Positions 27,964 to 38,819 of a stretch of DNA of 64,000 nucleotides are shown here, piece by piece. The DNA comes from Monodelphis domestica (taxonomy: Eukaryota; Chordata; Mammalia; Didelphimorphia; Didelphidae). The translations under genes and the position numbers were made by a program. The notes under the pieces were generated by a model. That model ran no database searches, was not told the DNA's origin, and worked only from the letters and a program-made list of their open reading frames with translations. The stretch is taken from positions 53,486,395-53,550,394 of the forward strand of contig NC_077235.1 in the NCBI RefSeq assembly GCF_027887165.1. Direction: 5' to 3'. The stretch's first letter is position 1. Every line of letters starts with the position of its first letter.

Positions 27964-28420
27964 GGTTCCTTGCTCTGAGTGGGAGTCTGCCTCCTGTCCA
28001 CTGGGTGCTCAGCTCCACAGTCCTGCCCAGTGGGCACAGCATGGAGTGAGCCCTCCGGCTACTATGGGCTCTGGGTCTCAGACACCCAGTGGGCGGGTGG
28101 CAGGCAAGCAGGAAACCCAACCACGTGACCTGTTCTTACAGCAATCGCAGCCCCTGGGGAGGAAGGAAGTCCCGCTTCAGTCTCCAGAGACTCGACTAAA
28201 GTTAACTTTGGGGTTGAACGAGCAGAGAAAAGTCCAAATCCTGTCCGGGCCTCTAGCCTCTAGCCCCCAAGCCCTTCCTGTGCCTCCTAGGAAGTTGGTA
28301 GCCTCTTCAGCATCCTTAGCCTTCCTTCATGGTCCACGTTTGAGGGGCAGAAACGAGGAGGATGTCAGTGCCCTTGGCTAGCCACCATTTTTAGTTCCAT
28401 CACCCCATTTAGAAAGCTTT
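27964..28420 (-). promoter_or_regulatory. SASH3: SASH3 5' UTR and proximal promoter (inferred)
   Basis: Immediately upstream of the ATG. No TATA box is seen. It contains a palindromic E-box CACGTG within 'gtcacgtggtt' (28122-28127), a GC-rich 'gtgggcgggtgg' near 28088, and ETS-type GGAAGT cores at about 28165 and 28289. ETS control would suit a lymphocyte gene, but factor binding is inference. The transcription start is not determined. Confidence 0.45.
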
Positions 28421-28439
28421 TAGTTCTCTGCAAGTGAGG

Positions 28440-28985
28440 ATGATTCTCCTTGTACCAAATCCCAGGTTGACTGAATCCCGACTCTGCCACTTCCTAGTTG
28501 TGAGGCCTTAGGCAAGTCTCTTATCAAATAAAGGGCTTGGACTAGATGATCTTTAAGATTCTTTCTAGCTCTGACATTCTAAGATTCCCTTTCTCCCCGA
28601 TGTGGCCCTGGGCTTCTTTTCCAGTCATTTGTGGCCACAGACTCAGCGAAAGGGTAGAAGCGTTAACCCTGGCATAAGCAGACCAATATGGTGCTGAAGA
28701 CCTGGGCCTGAGTCTTGGTTCTGCCACTTCCTTTCTGTGTGACCTTGGGCCAGTGATTTCCCCTCTCTGAATCACCACTCATCAAGAATATCGGAATGAT
28801 ACCTCGATTGCCTACCCCACAGGGTTGTTGGGTGGTGAGTTTATCAGCCCCAAGGACCCAAAGAAACTCCTTGAGGGCAGGGACTATGTCTTAACTTCAC
28901 TGTGAATCTCCCCCATAGGTTGCCCAGCACAAGGCTCTGTACCCAGTAGATGTTTTAGAGTTGTTTCTGGAATGGAACTGAATTT
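28440..28985 (+). repeat. Two MIR-type SINEs and an L2 tail
   Basis: 28440-28590 ('ctttctagctctgacattct' tail), 28680-28850 ('cctgagtcttggttctgcca') and an L2 3' tail at 28855-28985 ('ctccttgagggcagggact'). All plus-oriented. Confidence 0.75.
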
Positions 28986-29714
28986 GGCTGGCTCTGGCTA
29001 TAAGTAGAATGGGTGGCCACCCACGTAGTATGATGGGAAGGGTGCGAAAAGGTCAGTTTGCAGGAGATGTTCCCCCGCAGCCTGCTGGCCTACCCACCTA
29101 CCTGAAATTCTCTCCTAATTTTAGCTGGACTGTCTCAGGGACTTTTTGGAGACATTTTGGTGAACAGGGGAGAAAGGAGTGGGTAGTAGGTACGTTGGTG
29201 GAGGGCAGGGAAGGGGAGGTGAATGTGTGGAACTTGGGAGGGTGGGTCTGGGTGAGGACCTGGTCTAAAGAACGGGGCTCTGGCTTTGCCGTCTTGCCTG
29301 GCCCTGGGTCCCCCCTCCAGTTTTGTACACTGCATGCGGGATGTGTCTGGCTTCCTGTTTGCTCAGCCCAGGCAGCAGCAGCAAAGCTCACTGGGAAACC
29401 ACAGCGGCTTCAAAGGGGCCAGGGAGGGAGGCTGCAGGGCTGGGGCCCAAACTGCCCTGAGAACCAAAGAGAGAAACAAAGCACAGTGCTAGGCCCTCAA
29501 GGGAAGCTTTCAGGGGAACACTTTAGCCTACCAGCTTGGCCAGTGCTAGCCAACCCATTCTTCACCTGTGGAACTCTTGTCCCCCTCCCTCCTCATGTGA
29601 CATTTGTTTTCAATGGCTTCTTCTCCTACCCTCTCTGGACTTCTCTACCCAGATCAGTGGGCTCTGGGCTCTCTTCCTGTTGATCTCCCTCCCACCCCCC
29701 AACCAAGGACCCCT
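28986..29714. other. Unique intergenic DNA with a 224-codon open frame
   Basis: No repeat seen. The plus-strand frame 29009-29683 is open for 224 codons but shows no domain or recognisable family. It lies 1-1.7 kb upstream of the SASH3 start and includes a RUNX-like 'aaaccacagcgg' near 29396. I make no functional claim. Confidence 0.4.
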
Positions 29715-29730
29715 CACTGCCAAGACTTTT

Positions 29731-30414
29731 TAAAAATATAAATTTAATTAATTAACTAATTTAGATTATTTTTCCACGGTTACATGATTCATGTTCTTTT
29801 CTTCCCCCCTCCCTCCTCCTCCCAGAGCCAATGGAGCAATTCCACTGCGTTGTATATGTATCGTTGTTGAGAACCTATTTCCATATTCTTAAGGGTGATC
29901 CTTTAGAGTCTACATCCCCAGTCCTATCCCCATCGAACCATGTGATCAAGCAGTTGTTTTTCTTCTGCATTTCTACTCCCACAGTTCTTCCTCTGGATGT
30001 GAATAGCATCTTTCTCATAAATCCCTCAGAATTGTCCTGGATCATTGCATTGCTGCTAGTAGAGAACACCATTACATTTGATTGTGCCACAGTGTACCAG
30101 TCTCTGTGTACAATGTTCTTCTGGTTCTGCTCCTCTCGCTCTGCATCACTTCCTGGAGGTTGTTCCAGTCTCCATGGAACTCCTCCACTTTATTATTCCT
30201 TTGAGCACAATAGTATTCCATCACCAACAGATACCACAATTTGTTCAATCATTCCCCAATTGAAGGGCATCCCCTCATTTTCCAGTTTTTGCCACCACAA
30301 AGAGTGCAGCTATGAATATTCTTGTACAAGTCTTTTTCCTTATTATCTCTTTGGGGTACAAACCCAGCAGTGCTATGGCTGGATCAAAGGGCAGGCAGTC
30401 TTTTAAAGCCCATT
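29731..30414 (-). mobile_element. L1 LINE 3' end with exact 16 bp TSD
   Basis: 5'-truncated L1 in minus orientation (T-rich start, 'tcagaattgtcctggatcat', 'ccattccccaattgaaggg'). Identical 'cactgccaagactttt' at 29715-29730 and 30415-30430. Sequence remains close to the other L1 3' ends here, so it is one of the younger insertions. Confidence 0.95.
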
Positions 30415-30434
30415 CACTGCCAAGACTTTTGACT

Positions 30435-30938
30435 TCCATTTTCTTTTCTCTTTATTCTGACAAATGACACACAAGACAGGAAGCTTCCTACGCATGTGAA
30501 GTTGTGACTGTACCCTGGACTGTAAATCTTGACTGTGACAAACCAGCTTTTCTTTTTAGGCATTTGTAGAAGAAATTTAACATGTAACTTTCAAAGCTAG
30601 TCTGGGATTCCTTCTGGCCTTCCTTTTGTTCTCTTCTCATTAGGGGGTGGGGAAGAACCCCATTCTTAAGCCCTGCCCCATCTCCTCCCTCCTTTGAAAA
30701 AAAAGGCAGGTCAAGAAACCCTTGTAACAAACATGCAGCCAGGGGAAGCACATGTCCACCTCAGCTAGGCCCAAAAAGCAAATAGCATTTTCTTCATCTC
30801 GAATTCCTCAGCTCTCCATCAGGAGCCTCACCAGCCATTTTCAGAGGGGTCTTCTGGAGCCAGCGTCCTCACTTTTGTTATCCTCAGTGGCTTTCACCAG
30901 GGAATCTTTGGCTGATGGACTTTCCATGTCTCTCACTG
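30435..30938 (-). other. Candidate terminal exon of an unidentified transcript
   Basis: Minus strand: a strong acceptor ('ttactttcccccacag', AG at 30940-30939) is followed at once by a short open frame. Its ATG (30927-30925) has G at -3 and +4 and starts MESPSAKDSLVKATEDNK; with 10 more residues it ends at TGA near 30839. About 400 bases of non-repeat sequence lead to an AATAAA at 30456-30451. I do not recognise the peptide, and no human gene is known to me between XPNPEP2 and SASH3. It could be an alternative last exon of XPNPEP2 or a chance arrangement. Confidence 0.3.
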
Positions 30939-31219
30939 TGGGGGAAAGTAATGAATGGATTGCTCAGATCACAAGCTGGGCACTCCTGGTGCTTATATTT
31001 GTCACCCTCTAGCTTTGCTGCTCGTGCAGAGCCCAGGCTTTGGCCCACTGGCTCCACCAGGCAGGGAGTGTACACTTTGGCCCCAGGACACAGAGGCCAT
31101 GACACGTGCCCTCCTTCGGCACTGTAAAAGACACTCGGCACTAGGTCTCCCTCCCAGGTGACTATATTTGTCTTACTTACTTCTTGCATTGTACTCTATG
31201 GACTTCCTGTACTTTTCAG

Positions 31220-31300
31220 TGTCAGATGGCATGGCCTAATGGATGGAGAGTCAGGAAGACCTAGGTGACCCTGTCACCTCAGTGACTCATTATACCTAAA
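31220..31300 (+). repeat. MIR/Mon1-type SINE head fragment
   Basis: 'ggcctaatggatggagagtc' followed by 'aggaagacctaggtgacc'. Short and diverged. Confidence 0.55.
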
Positions 31301-31317
31301 TGTTGAACCAATTTTCT

Positions 31318-31516
31318 TTTCTTTTTTTAAACCCTTACCTTCTGTCTTAGAATCAACATTAAGTATCAGTTCCAGGACAGAAGAATGGTAAGGATTTGGC
31401 AATGGGGGTTAAGTGACTTGCCCAGGGTCACACAGCTAGGCCAGATTTGAACCCAGGATCTCCTCTCTCTAGGCCTGGCCTTCTATCCACTGAGCCACCT
31501 ACCTACCCATCCTCAG
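31318..31516 (-). mobile_element. MAR1-like SINE with 10 bp TSD
   Basis: T-run and 'aaacccttaccttctgtctt' to 'gagccacctacctaccc'. Flanked by 'ccaattttct' at 31308-31317 and 31517-31526. Confidence 0.92.
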
Positions 31517-31576
31517 CCAATTTTCTAATGCATTGATGGAGTTTATCACCTAGTGTCCCCCCCCCCGAATTTTCAC

Positions 31577-32030
31577 ATCATGATATCATTTTTGTTCAGT
31601 TAGCTCTGACTCTCCGTGACCCCATTTGGAGTTTTCTTGGCAAAAATGCTGGAGCAGGGAGAAGCTGAGTGGTTTGGTGGATTGAGAGCCAGGCTTCAAT
31701 CTCAATAGAGATGGAAGGTCCTGGGTTCAAATCTGGACTCAGATATTTCCTAGCTGTGTGACCCTGGGCAGGTCATTTAACCCCTATTGCCTAGCGCTTA
31801 CTGCTCTTCTGCCTTGGAACCAATATACAGTATTGATTCCAAGAGAGATGGTGAAGGATTAAAAAATGCTGGAGTGGCTTTGCCACTTCCTTCTCCAGCT
31901 CATTTTACAGATGAGGAAACTGAGGCCAATAGGGTGAAGTGACTTGCCCAGAGTCAGACAGCTAATAAATGTCTGAGGCCCCACTTGAACCAGGAGCCCG
32001 GTGCTCTAATTAGAGAGTTCATTTTAGGGC
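31577..32030 (-). mobile_element. Mon1/WSINE-like SINE, split by a MAR1-like SINE
   Basis: 'gttttcttggcaaaaatgct' on the left, then 'gccacttccttctccagctc' and 'cagatgaggaaactgagg' on the right are one copy, interrupted at 31655-31861. Confidence 0.88.
31655..31861 (+). mobile_element. MAR1-like SINE nested in a SINE, 13 bp TSD
   Basis: Head 'gctgagtggtttggtgg' to the A-rich tail. Identical 'aaaaatgctggag' at 31642-31654 and 31862-31874. Confidence 0.95.
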
Positions 32031-34985
32031 CTGTTACCTGTTGCTGTCCTGGGTACTAACATTGTTAGTTAGGACTCTGGCCCCAGGTTCGTAGTCTTAG
32101 GGGGAAAAGGACTGGGCCAAGGGGTCCTCGGGCTGATGGAAATGAGGCAAACTCTGAGAAGTTTCCCATCCCCTCAAAGGCAAAGGTGAAGCAGCTATGG
32201 CAGGGATGAAAGAATGGAGTCTGGCCACAGATAAGAATCTGTAGAGGCTGCCGTAGGACAGCCAGGGCCCTCTGACTTCATGGCTGGCGAGCCACAGTAT
32301 GAGGGCTGTGGACAGCTGACTCCACTGGGGTGGAGCGTTTGCCTAGAGGTGGCCTCATGTGGCCCTCCAGAGCCCTTCCAGGTAGGCAGAGGCAGGACTG
32401 CACACTCAAAGAGAGGCTGTTGGAGCTCAAATCAGAGAACCTGAATTCAGATCTTGCCTTTGCCACTTGCTAGCTCTGGGTCCACAGGCAATTCACTGCC
32501 CTCCTCAGGTCTGTCTCTTTCTCCCTCCTCTATCTCCATCTCTCCGTCTCTCTCTGCCTTTCTCCTTCTCCATCTCTGTCTCTGTCTTTTTCTCGGTCTC
32601 TCTCCCTTAGGGTCTCAGTTTCCTCCTCTGTAAAATGAGAAGGTTCAACTGAGTGACTTCTCAGGTTCTTTCCAGCTCTAAATCATTCAGCAGGCCCTTT
32701 GGAAGCTGCTTTACTGGGCTTAACCGGGCACCATAGTAAACAAAAAAGAAGCAGCAAAAATAGTCCCTGCCTTCAAGGAGTTAACCTTCTGATGGAATGT
32801 AAATTCTAATTCTAATCTATGATCATTATTCCTTATTTGACAAGTTAGGAAACTGAGGCCCATCAAGGTTTAGAGACTTGTCCAAGGTCCCATGGGAAAC
32901 TAGAGACATAGGCAGGATTTGAACACAGGTCTTCTCCTAATTCTAGCTGCAGAGAGGCCTGGCAAGGTAGCCATTGGTCTGAAAAATATTGGGGCAAAGG
33001 AGCAAGGGGGATAGGGAGGCAGCAGTTATTGGACCACGGTAGTGCCAGTCAGTAGTATACTTCGGCCTTCCAGAAAACAGATGTCCTTTTGCGCTCCATG
33101 AAGAAGGGCCTAGCTTCCAGGAATGCAGAGATGCCCTCTGCTCTGTCAGAACACGTCTGGACTCCACTGCTCTCTTTGGGGCCCCCTGCTTGGGAAGGAT
33201 GTCTCTGAGTTGGACCACGTCCAGAGGCGGGTGGGCATACAGGCTGTTCAAGGGACTCGAGGTCATGCCAAGGTGGGACTGTTGGAAGGAAATGGGGGTG
33301 GGGACGGGAAAGAAAGCTGGCTTCAAGTCCTTGAGAGACAGTCATGTGAAGGAGGGATTCCGGGGCTTCTGCTTGGCCCCAGAGGCTAGGCCAGATGAGT
33401 GGCTACTGCCCAAGGCAACTTTAGGCTGGAGTCCAGAAGAAGCCACTAATGCTTAGCCCAGTTCCTGGCATGTGGCCAGGAAGTACTATAGCAAGAACCA
33501 TGCAGGTAAGAGGCCATCCCGAAGAGGAAGGACCTGCCTCTGCAGCCGTGGCATCCTCATCCTCATCCATGCCTGGAAGTTTCAAAGCCAAGGTTGGATG
33601 CCTGGCCCCAGGGAGGGTTTACGGATGCTGTTTGGGCACTGGTTGGCCTCCTAGCTCTTGAGTGATTCTGGGCCACTTTCCATGGGGGCACTGTCATTCT
33701 CTCTGTCTCTTACTTTGGCTTGGCTTCCCCTGGGCCAAGTGAAGGGCAGAAAATGGGTCTGTCCCCATGGCCAGGACTTCCTTGGGGCTCAGTGACCCCA
33801 CCCCAGCCAGCTCAGGGTTCCTGTTTCACAGAGAAACAGGGAAGTGAGGAGACCTGGCCCTAGCACCAGGGGAGCCCCTCCCTCTCCCAGCTGTGCCAGG
33901 CCAGCCCCCACTAGGGGAGGAAACAGTTGCCGTTATATCGTCTCCAGTTCTGACTTGGTTTTTGGCACCGAGAGTGGCCAGCTCGTGATTTGAGGAAGTG
34001 CCCGATGAGTTGGTGAAATTCCCGGGGCCTTGGTTACCAGGGGAGGGGCAGCTAGCAGCTTTGGGATTTGGTTCTCCCTACTCCCAGTCTTGTGAACCTT
34101 CTTTGCCCTCCATCTTAGCTCTGCAGCTATAGAAGGACTGAACCGGAAGGCTGCTTAGATGCCAGTTATAGTTCAAGCTCCTGATTTGTCATGTCCTAGA
34201 ACAAAGCTCCAGAATCCCAGAACCTGGGGATTACAAGGAACTTCCAAGGCTATCTGGTCCATCTTGTATCTGAGCAGGGAACCCAACAACATACCGAAAA
34301 ATGTGCCATCTGTAGCCTAGGAGTGTAGAAAGAGGCCTGGCCACTGGCCACTGTCACGTATTACCTGGGTGACTTTGGACAGGTCATTCGCCTCTGGGCC
34401 GCCATGGCCTCTGAGGGCCCTTTCAGCTCCACAGTGGTGATCCGATTGAAGATTTTCAAGAGGGAGAGCTCGCTAGCTTGGAAGACAGCCTGGGTCACTT
34501 CTGGACAACTTGAATTCTCAGGAAATTATTTCCCAGCTGAAATCAAAATCTGCCTCTCAGCCCCTTCCATCCATTGTTCCTTATTCTGGCCTCTGGGCCC
34601 CAGAAGGACAGGTTTAATCCTCCCATCGCATGCCAGAGCATTACAAGGTGGAGAGTACCTGCGGCTCCCTGGGTGTGGGACTCCCCTCTACGAGGCATCT
34701 CTGGCTTCCAGCCACGGAGAGATGCCTGACACCCAGAGACCTTCCATGACTTGGCCATGGCGGATGGCCAACAGATAAACATCAGAGGAGACATTTCTGC
34801 CCAGGTGTTCCTGGCTCCAAGTCCTTGGGAACACTTGGGCAGGAGGAGACGCCCCAGCAAACCCATGTCCAATGTCTACACAGATGCACATTTCACAAGC
34901 TAGGAAAGACGTCATTCTGGACTGCCTTGGAGCCATCTCCCCTCTCTTGACCTCTGACACTACTTGGAAATGACAAGCCCTAGAC
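32031..34985. other. Intergenic, mostly unique with old SINE fragments
   Basis: MIR-type fragments at 32405-32500 and 32610-32700 (plus, separated by a CT-rich tract at 32510-32610), 32810-32945 (minus), 34190-34300 (minus) and 34340-34460 (plus); an L3/L2-like bit at 32725-32790. 33000-34180 and 34470-34985 show no repeats and no recognisable gene. Confidence 0.55.
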
Positions 34986-34995
34986 AGAATGCCAT

Positions 34996-35199
34996 TAAAA
35001 AAACCTCTTACTTATGTCTTAGAATAAATACCAAATATTGGTTCCAAGGCAAAATTGCTTAAAGTAAGGGCTGGGCCATGGGGGTTAAGTGACTTGCCTA
35101 GGGTCACACAGCTAGGAAGTTTCTAAGGCCATATTTGAACCCAGGACCTCCTGTCTCTAGGCCTGGTGCCCTATCCACTGAGCTACCTAGCTGCCCCTA
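34996..35199 (-). mobile_element. MAR1-like SINE
   Basis: 'attggttccaaggcaaaatt', 'gggtcacacagctaggaag', head 'gagctacctagctgcccc'. No clear target duplication. Confidence 0.88.
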
Positions 35200-35299
35200 G
35201 AATCTCTTTCTTGAACTCCTCTAAGAGGCAGGAACGAGGAAGGGAGACCTATGTTCTTCAGTTTGGATGTTCTTAAGTGTGTACGTGTCATTTCCCTCT

Positions 35300-35425
35300 G
35301 CAGGATGTAAGCTTCTGGAAGGCAGAGATTGTCTTGGTTTTGTCTTTCCGTTCTCAGTGCCCAGTCACATCAGAGGGGCTTAATAAATGCTTTTCAGGTG
35401 AACGAATGAATGAAAGTATGGCCCT
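35300..35425 (+). repeat. L2 LINE 3' tail
   Basis: 'gtaagcttctggaaggcaga' followed by 'gcttaataaatgcttttcag', the typical L2 end. Confidence 0.7.
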
Positions 35426-37250
35426 TTGTATAGTCGAAGGCACTTTTCATGTCTTAGGTCACCCTTCCACTTTCCACCTTCTCTTCTTCAGTCTAAGAGT
35501 AAGTGGGAGCCATGAAGCCTCTCTTCTGGGCGTGCTCCACTGCCCTTCCTGAAGTGTGACCTACAGACCTAAGCAGAGAACCATGGGACGATGGCAGCCT
35601 TATTTGTGATCATTCATTCCACGTCTACAAAGGCAGCCTGAGATCTTATCAGCTTTTTTGGTTTGGGGCTACTGGGTCAAACTATTGACTCAGAAAGAGC
35701 TCACAAGCTCCGAAACCCCAGAGTCCTTTTCATAGACCTCTCATAACCTCCCCTCTCTTGTTCTGGCAAAGTTGACTTTGTGGCTTCCCTGGGTCCATTC
35801 TGAGGCCTTGAACCAGGCAACCCTCACTGTTGCATGACCTCGGACAGCCCACGTCTTCTTTCTCCCAGGATGGGATTGCTGATGGGTTGCCTATGATCAC
35901 AGAGTCTTAGTGTTGGAGGCTCCCTTAGAGGCCATCCAATCCCCCCAGCTCTTGTTCTCAGGGCTCTGCTCAGTGAACTGGACCAAACAGTGGACCAGGT
36001 GCAGAATGGACAAGAACCAGTCTTCCTAGGACCCCGCTATAACATCCCAGACCCAACCAAGGTCTTCCAACTGCTAAGTGACAGAGGAGACCTTTGAATC
36101 CAACTTCTCTGAGTCTAAAAGAAATGTTCTTCCCACTGGACTGTCCTTGCTCTGCTTGGCCTATCCAGACTTCCAGTTCTGAGAAACTCACTTCCCCCCA
36201 GAGGAACATACCACTTTGGAACAGCACTCATTGTAGGATGCTTTTTCTGACCTCAAGATGAAATCTGCCTCGACTACTCTACCTTTTGCAACCAGTTCTG
36301 GCTTCTGGGACCAACCAGAGCAATGATGGTACAATGGGAAGAACACTGACTTTGAACTAGGAGGAGCTGGGTTCAGATCTCACCTCTGTTACTTACCAGC
36401 TGGGTGGCTTTGGTTGATCAAGTCCCTTAATCTTCCTTGGTCTCAGTTTTCTCATCTGTGAAATGAGAGTTGGATTCGATGACCATTGAGGTCCCTCCCA
36501 GCTCTAGATCTATAATCCTAAATCTAGTCTGTCTTCCACATGACAGTCCTGCATTTACTTGAAGATAGCTATCATGTTTGCACCATGCCCCAGATCCTCA
36601 CATGGCATGATCTCGAGGCACTTCCATATCCTGGCATCTCCTCAGGATGCCCTCTGGTTTGTCAGCGTCCTTTGGAATTCTGAAGCCTTGGGTGAATGGT
36701 ATCCAGCTGAGGGCAATGGGAGCACTGATTCAGGGGGTTGGGGCTTGATGCTAATAAGGCCCGTGTCTCACGTTTTATCTGGGCTGATGAACTCAGTTCC
36801 ATTCCTCAGCACTATAATGAACCCCTGATTCTGGCTCAGCATTCATGGGTACACCAATACACCCACTTGGGTGTCTGCCACAAAAGCCACAAGCCAGAGT
36901 AAGCAGGCTATGATGGGCTCAAAGCTCTCTTTGTCAGGACTTTCATCAGTGAGCAATACAGGATATGGGGCACAGGTGTGAAATGGGGGAGAGTAAACTC
37001 TCATAAGCCAGAGAAGTGGGGGTTGGGGGGAAAGAAGAAGGTTGGAGGTGGGGGAGTGGAAGGGGGAAAGGGCACTACGTGAGACTGGGTGGGCAAGGGG
37101 CTCCCATTCTCCTTCAGGTTAGTGGGTGCCTTAGGGAAATCTAGAACACTCCTCTCAACCTGGGTGGTTCCTTCTATTCAAATGAGGACAATGATCCCTG
37201 CTATTCCCAGCCAATGGACTCATGGAGAAGGTATCTGTGTATCCTTGGAC
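35426..37250. other. Intergenic: SINE fragments and unique sequence
   Basis: Two MIR-type bits (35895-35950 and 36000-36110, minus), and a good plus-oriented tRNA-CORE SINE at 36318-36520 ('gagctgggttcagatctcac', tail 'ggtccctcccagctctag'). 36520-37250 is unique, with a G-rich purine stretch at 37015-37075. No gene seen. Confidence 0.6.
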
Positions 37251-37770
37251 AAATTTCAATATTGATAACAGCTCTTTTTGTGGTGGAAAAGAATTGGAAA
37301 TGGAGGGGATGTCTATTGGAGAATGGCTGAACAAGTTGGGGCATATGGCTGTACTGGAATGGAATGTGCTGTAAGAAATGACAAGTAGGAGGATTTCAGA
37401 AAAACCTAGAAAGATTTATATGAACTGACGCAAAGTGAAGTGAGCAGAACCAGGGGAATAATTGATATAATGGCAACACTATGGTCAGGACAAACACCTT
37501 CGGAAGATTTAGGAACTCTGATCAATGCAATGACCAACCACAATTCCAGAGGATTCCTGGTGAAATATGCTATCTACTTCCAAAAAGAGAGGAGATGGAC
37601 TTAGAGAGTGCAGAATGAAATATATTAGGGGTGGTGGTGGCGGGGGAGAGTCACAGTCAGTGCCAGAATTTGTTTTGCTTAGTTATACATGTTTGAAAAT
37701 GGAAAAAAAGGTTGCAATAATGCTCATGGGTTTTGCTGAAATGGTTTTTTTTAAATTCTTTGCCATAAGA
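37251..37770 (+). mobile_element. Old L1/HAL1-type LINE 3' fragment
   Basis: 'cagctctttttgtggtggaa', 'gagaatggctgaacaagttg', then 'aagtgaagtgagcagaacca': the ORF2 C-terminus and 3' end of an older L1 lineage than the copies at 20271 or 29731. Confidence 0.8.
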
Positions 37771-37879
37771 TATGGATTGCTGGGGAAGGGAAGAGGTTAG
37801 GACTGTCATTGGCTCCTGACCCAGATTCCTACTCCAGGTGCCTGATCCTAATTGAATGTGTTTGATGTGGTTTCCATGG

Positions 37880-38250
37880 AGAAGCTTTTTACAGTACAGA
37901 GATCCCTGGACTAGGAACTTAGGCATGACTTGAGTTTGAGTCTTAGTCTTGATGCTAATTTGCTACAGAAGAAGAAAGGACAAATTTTTTTTCTCTCCTT
38001 CGGGTGGGGCTTGACCATTTCCCAGGTCCCTCTCAGCTCTGACATTTTGTGTTCTTTTCTAATATTATTCTAGCTCTGACACTTAGTGCTTGAAGCTTTT
38101 TCCTAACATTCTGTATTCAGAGGTCCCTCCCAATTGGGACGTTCTCTCTTCTAAATTCCTTCCAAGTTCTGGCATTCCCTGTTCTAAGGTCTTTCCAGTC
38201 TTTGCCATTGTCTGTTCTAAGCTACCTTCAGCTCTATAATTCTCTGGTTA
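37880..38250 (+). repeat. SINE followed by a ~33 bp tandem array of its own tail
   Basis: A MIR-type SINE runs 37880-38050 and ends in 'ggtccctctcagctctgaca'. The tail module then recurs with anchors 'gacatt' or variants at 38041, 38078, 38105, 38137, 38171, 38204 and 38236: steps of 27-37, mostly 32-34. Confidence 0.75.
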
Positions 38251-38819
38251 GCTCCTCTAACACCCTGTAGAACCCCCCAGCCTTGCCCCTGCCCCATCAC
38301 CCTTCGGCTTCCTTTCCCCACTCCAGCCTCCTTCCTGCTCTAGCCTCCTCTAGCCTGTTTTGCCCCCTTTCCAGTCTCCTTTCCCCTTAAACTTTTCTTG
38401 CACTGCAATTAATTCCAAGGATAGGCAAAGGCTTAGGGCTGGAGAGGGAGCTGTCGGGGGCGGGGGGATAGGAAGGTGGTGGCAACACTTGGCACCAGCT
38501 GAAGGCAGAACTGAGCTGAAGAAAGGCTTGGGAGCTTAGGTCAAAAGGAAGCCCCAGCAAGGGATGACACTGTTCTGAGCTGGTTCAAAAGAATTCACCC
38601 CTCTTCCCCAACTATGGCTGGAAATGGGGGGAATCCTCCAGAAGCCAAACATGGGAGGCAGTGGGAGGTCCCTGAAGCCAAGGAAACCTTTGCTAGAAAG
38701 CCAAAAGGCTGAGGGAGAACCAACTCAGACCAAACAAGTAACAAAGAAGTTACCCAGAGGAGTCCTGGCAGAGACCTCTCCTTGGCTCGTCTTGGCTTAG
38801 GGAGGAAGTAGTAACAGAG

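Noticed and set aside
33049-33345. Minus-strand frame containing DRAEGISAFLEARPFFMERK, reminiscent of the C-terminus of enoyl-CoA hydratases
   Set aside because: No upstream crotonase-fold segment is found in the same frame or in nearby frames, the acceptor just before it is poor, and the match covers only about 15 residues. A translated search of 33345-40000 against ECHDC/AUH proteins would settle it; a second crotonase segment in order would revive the idea.
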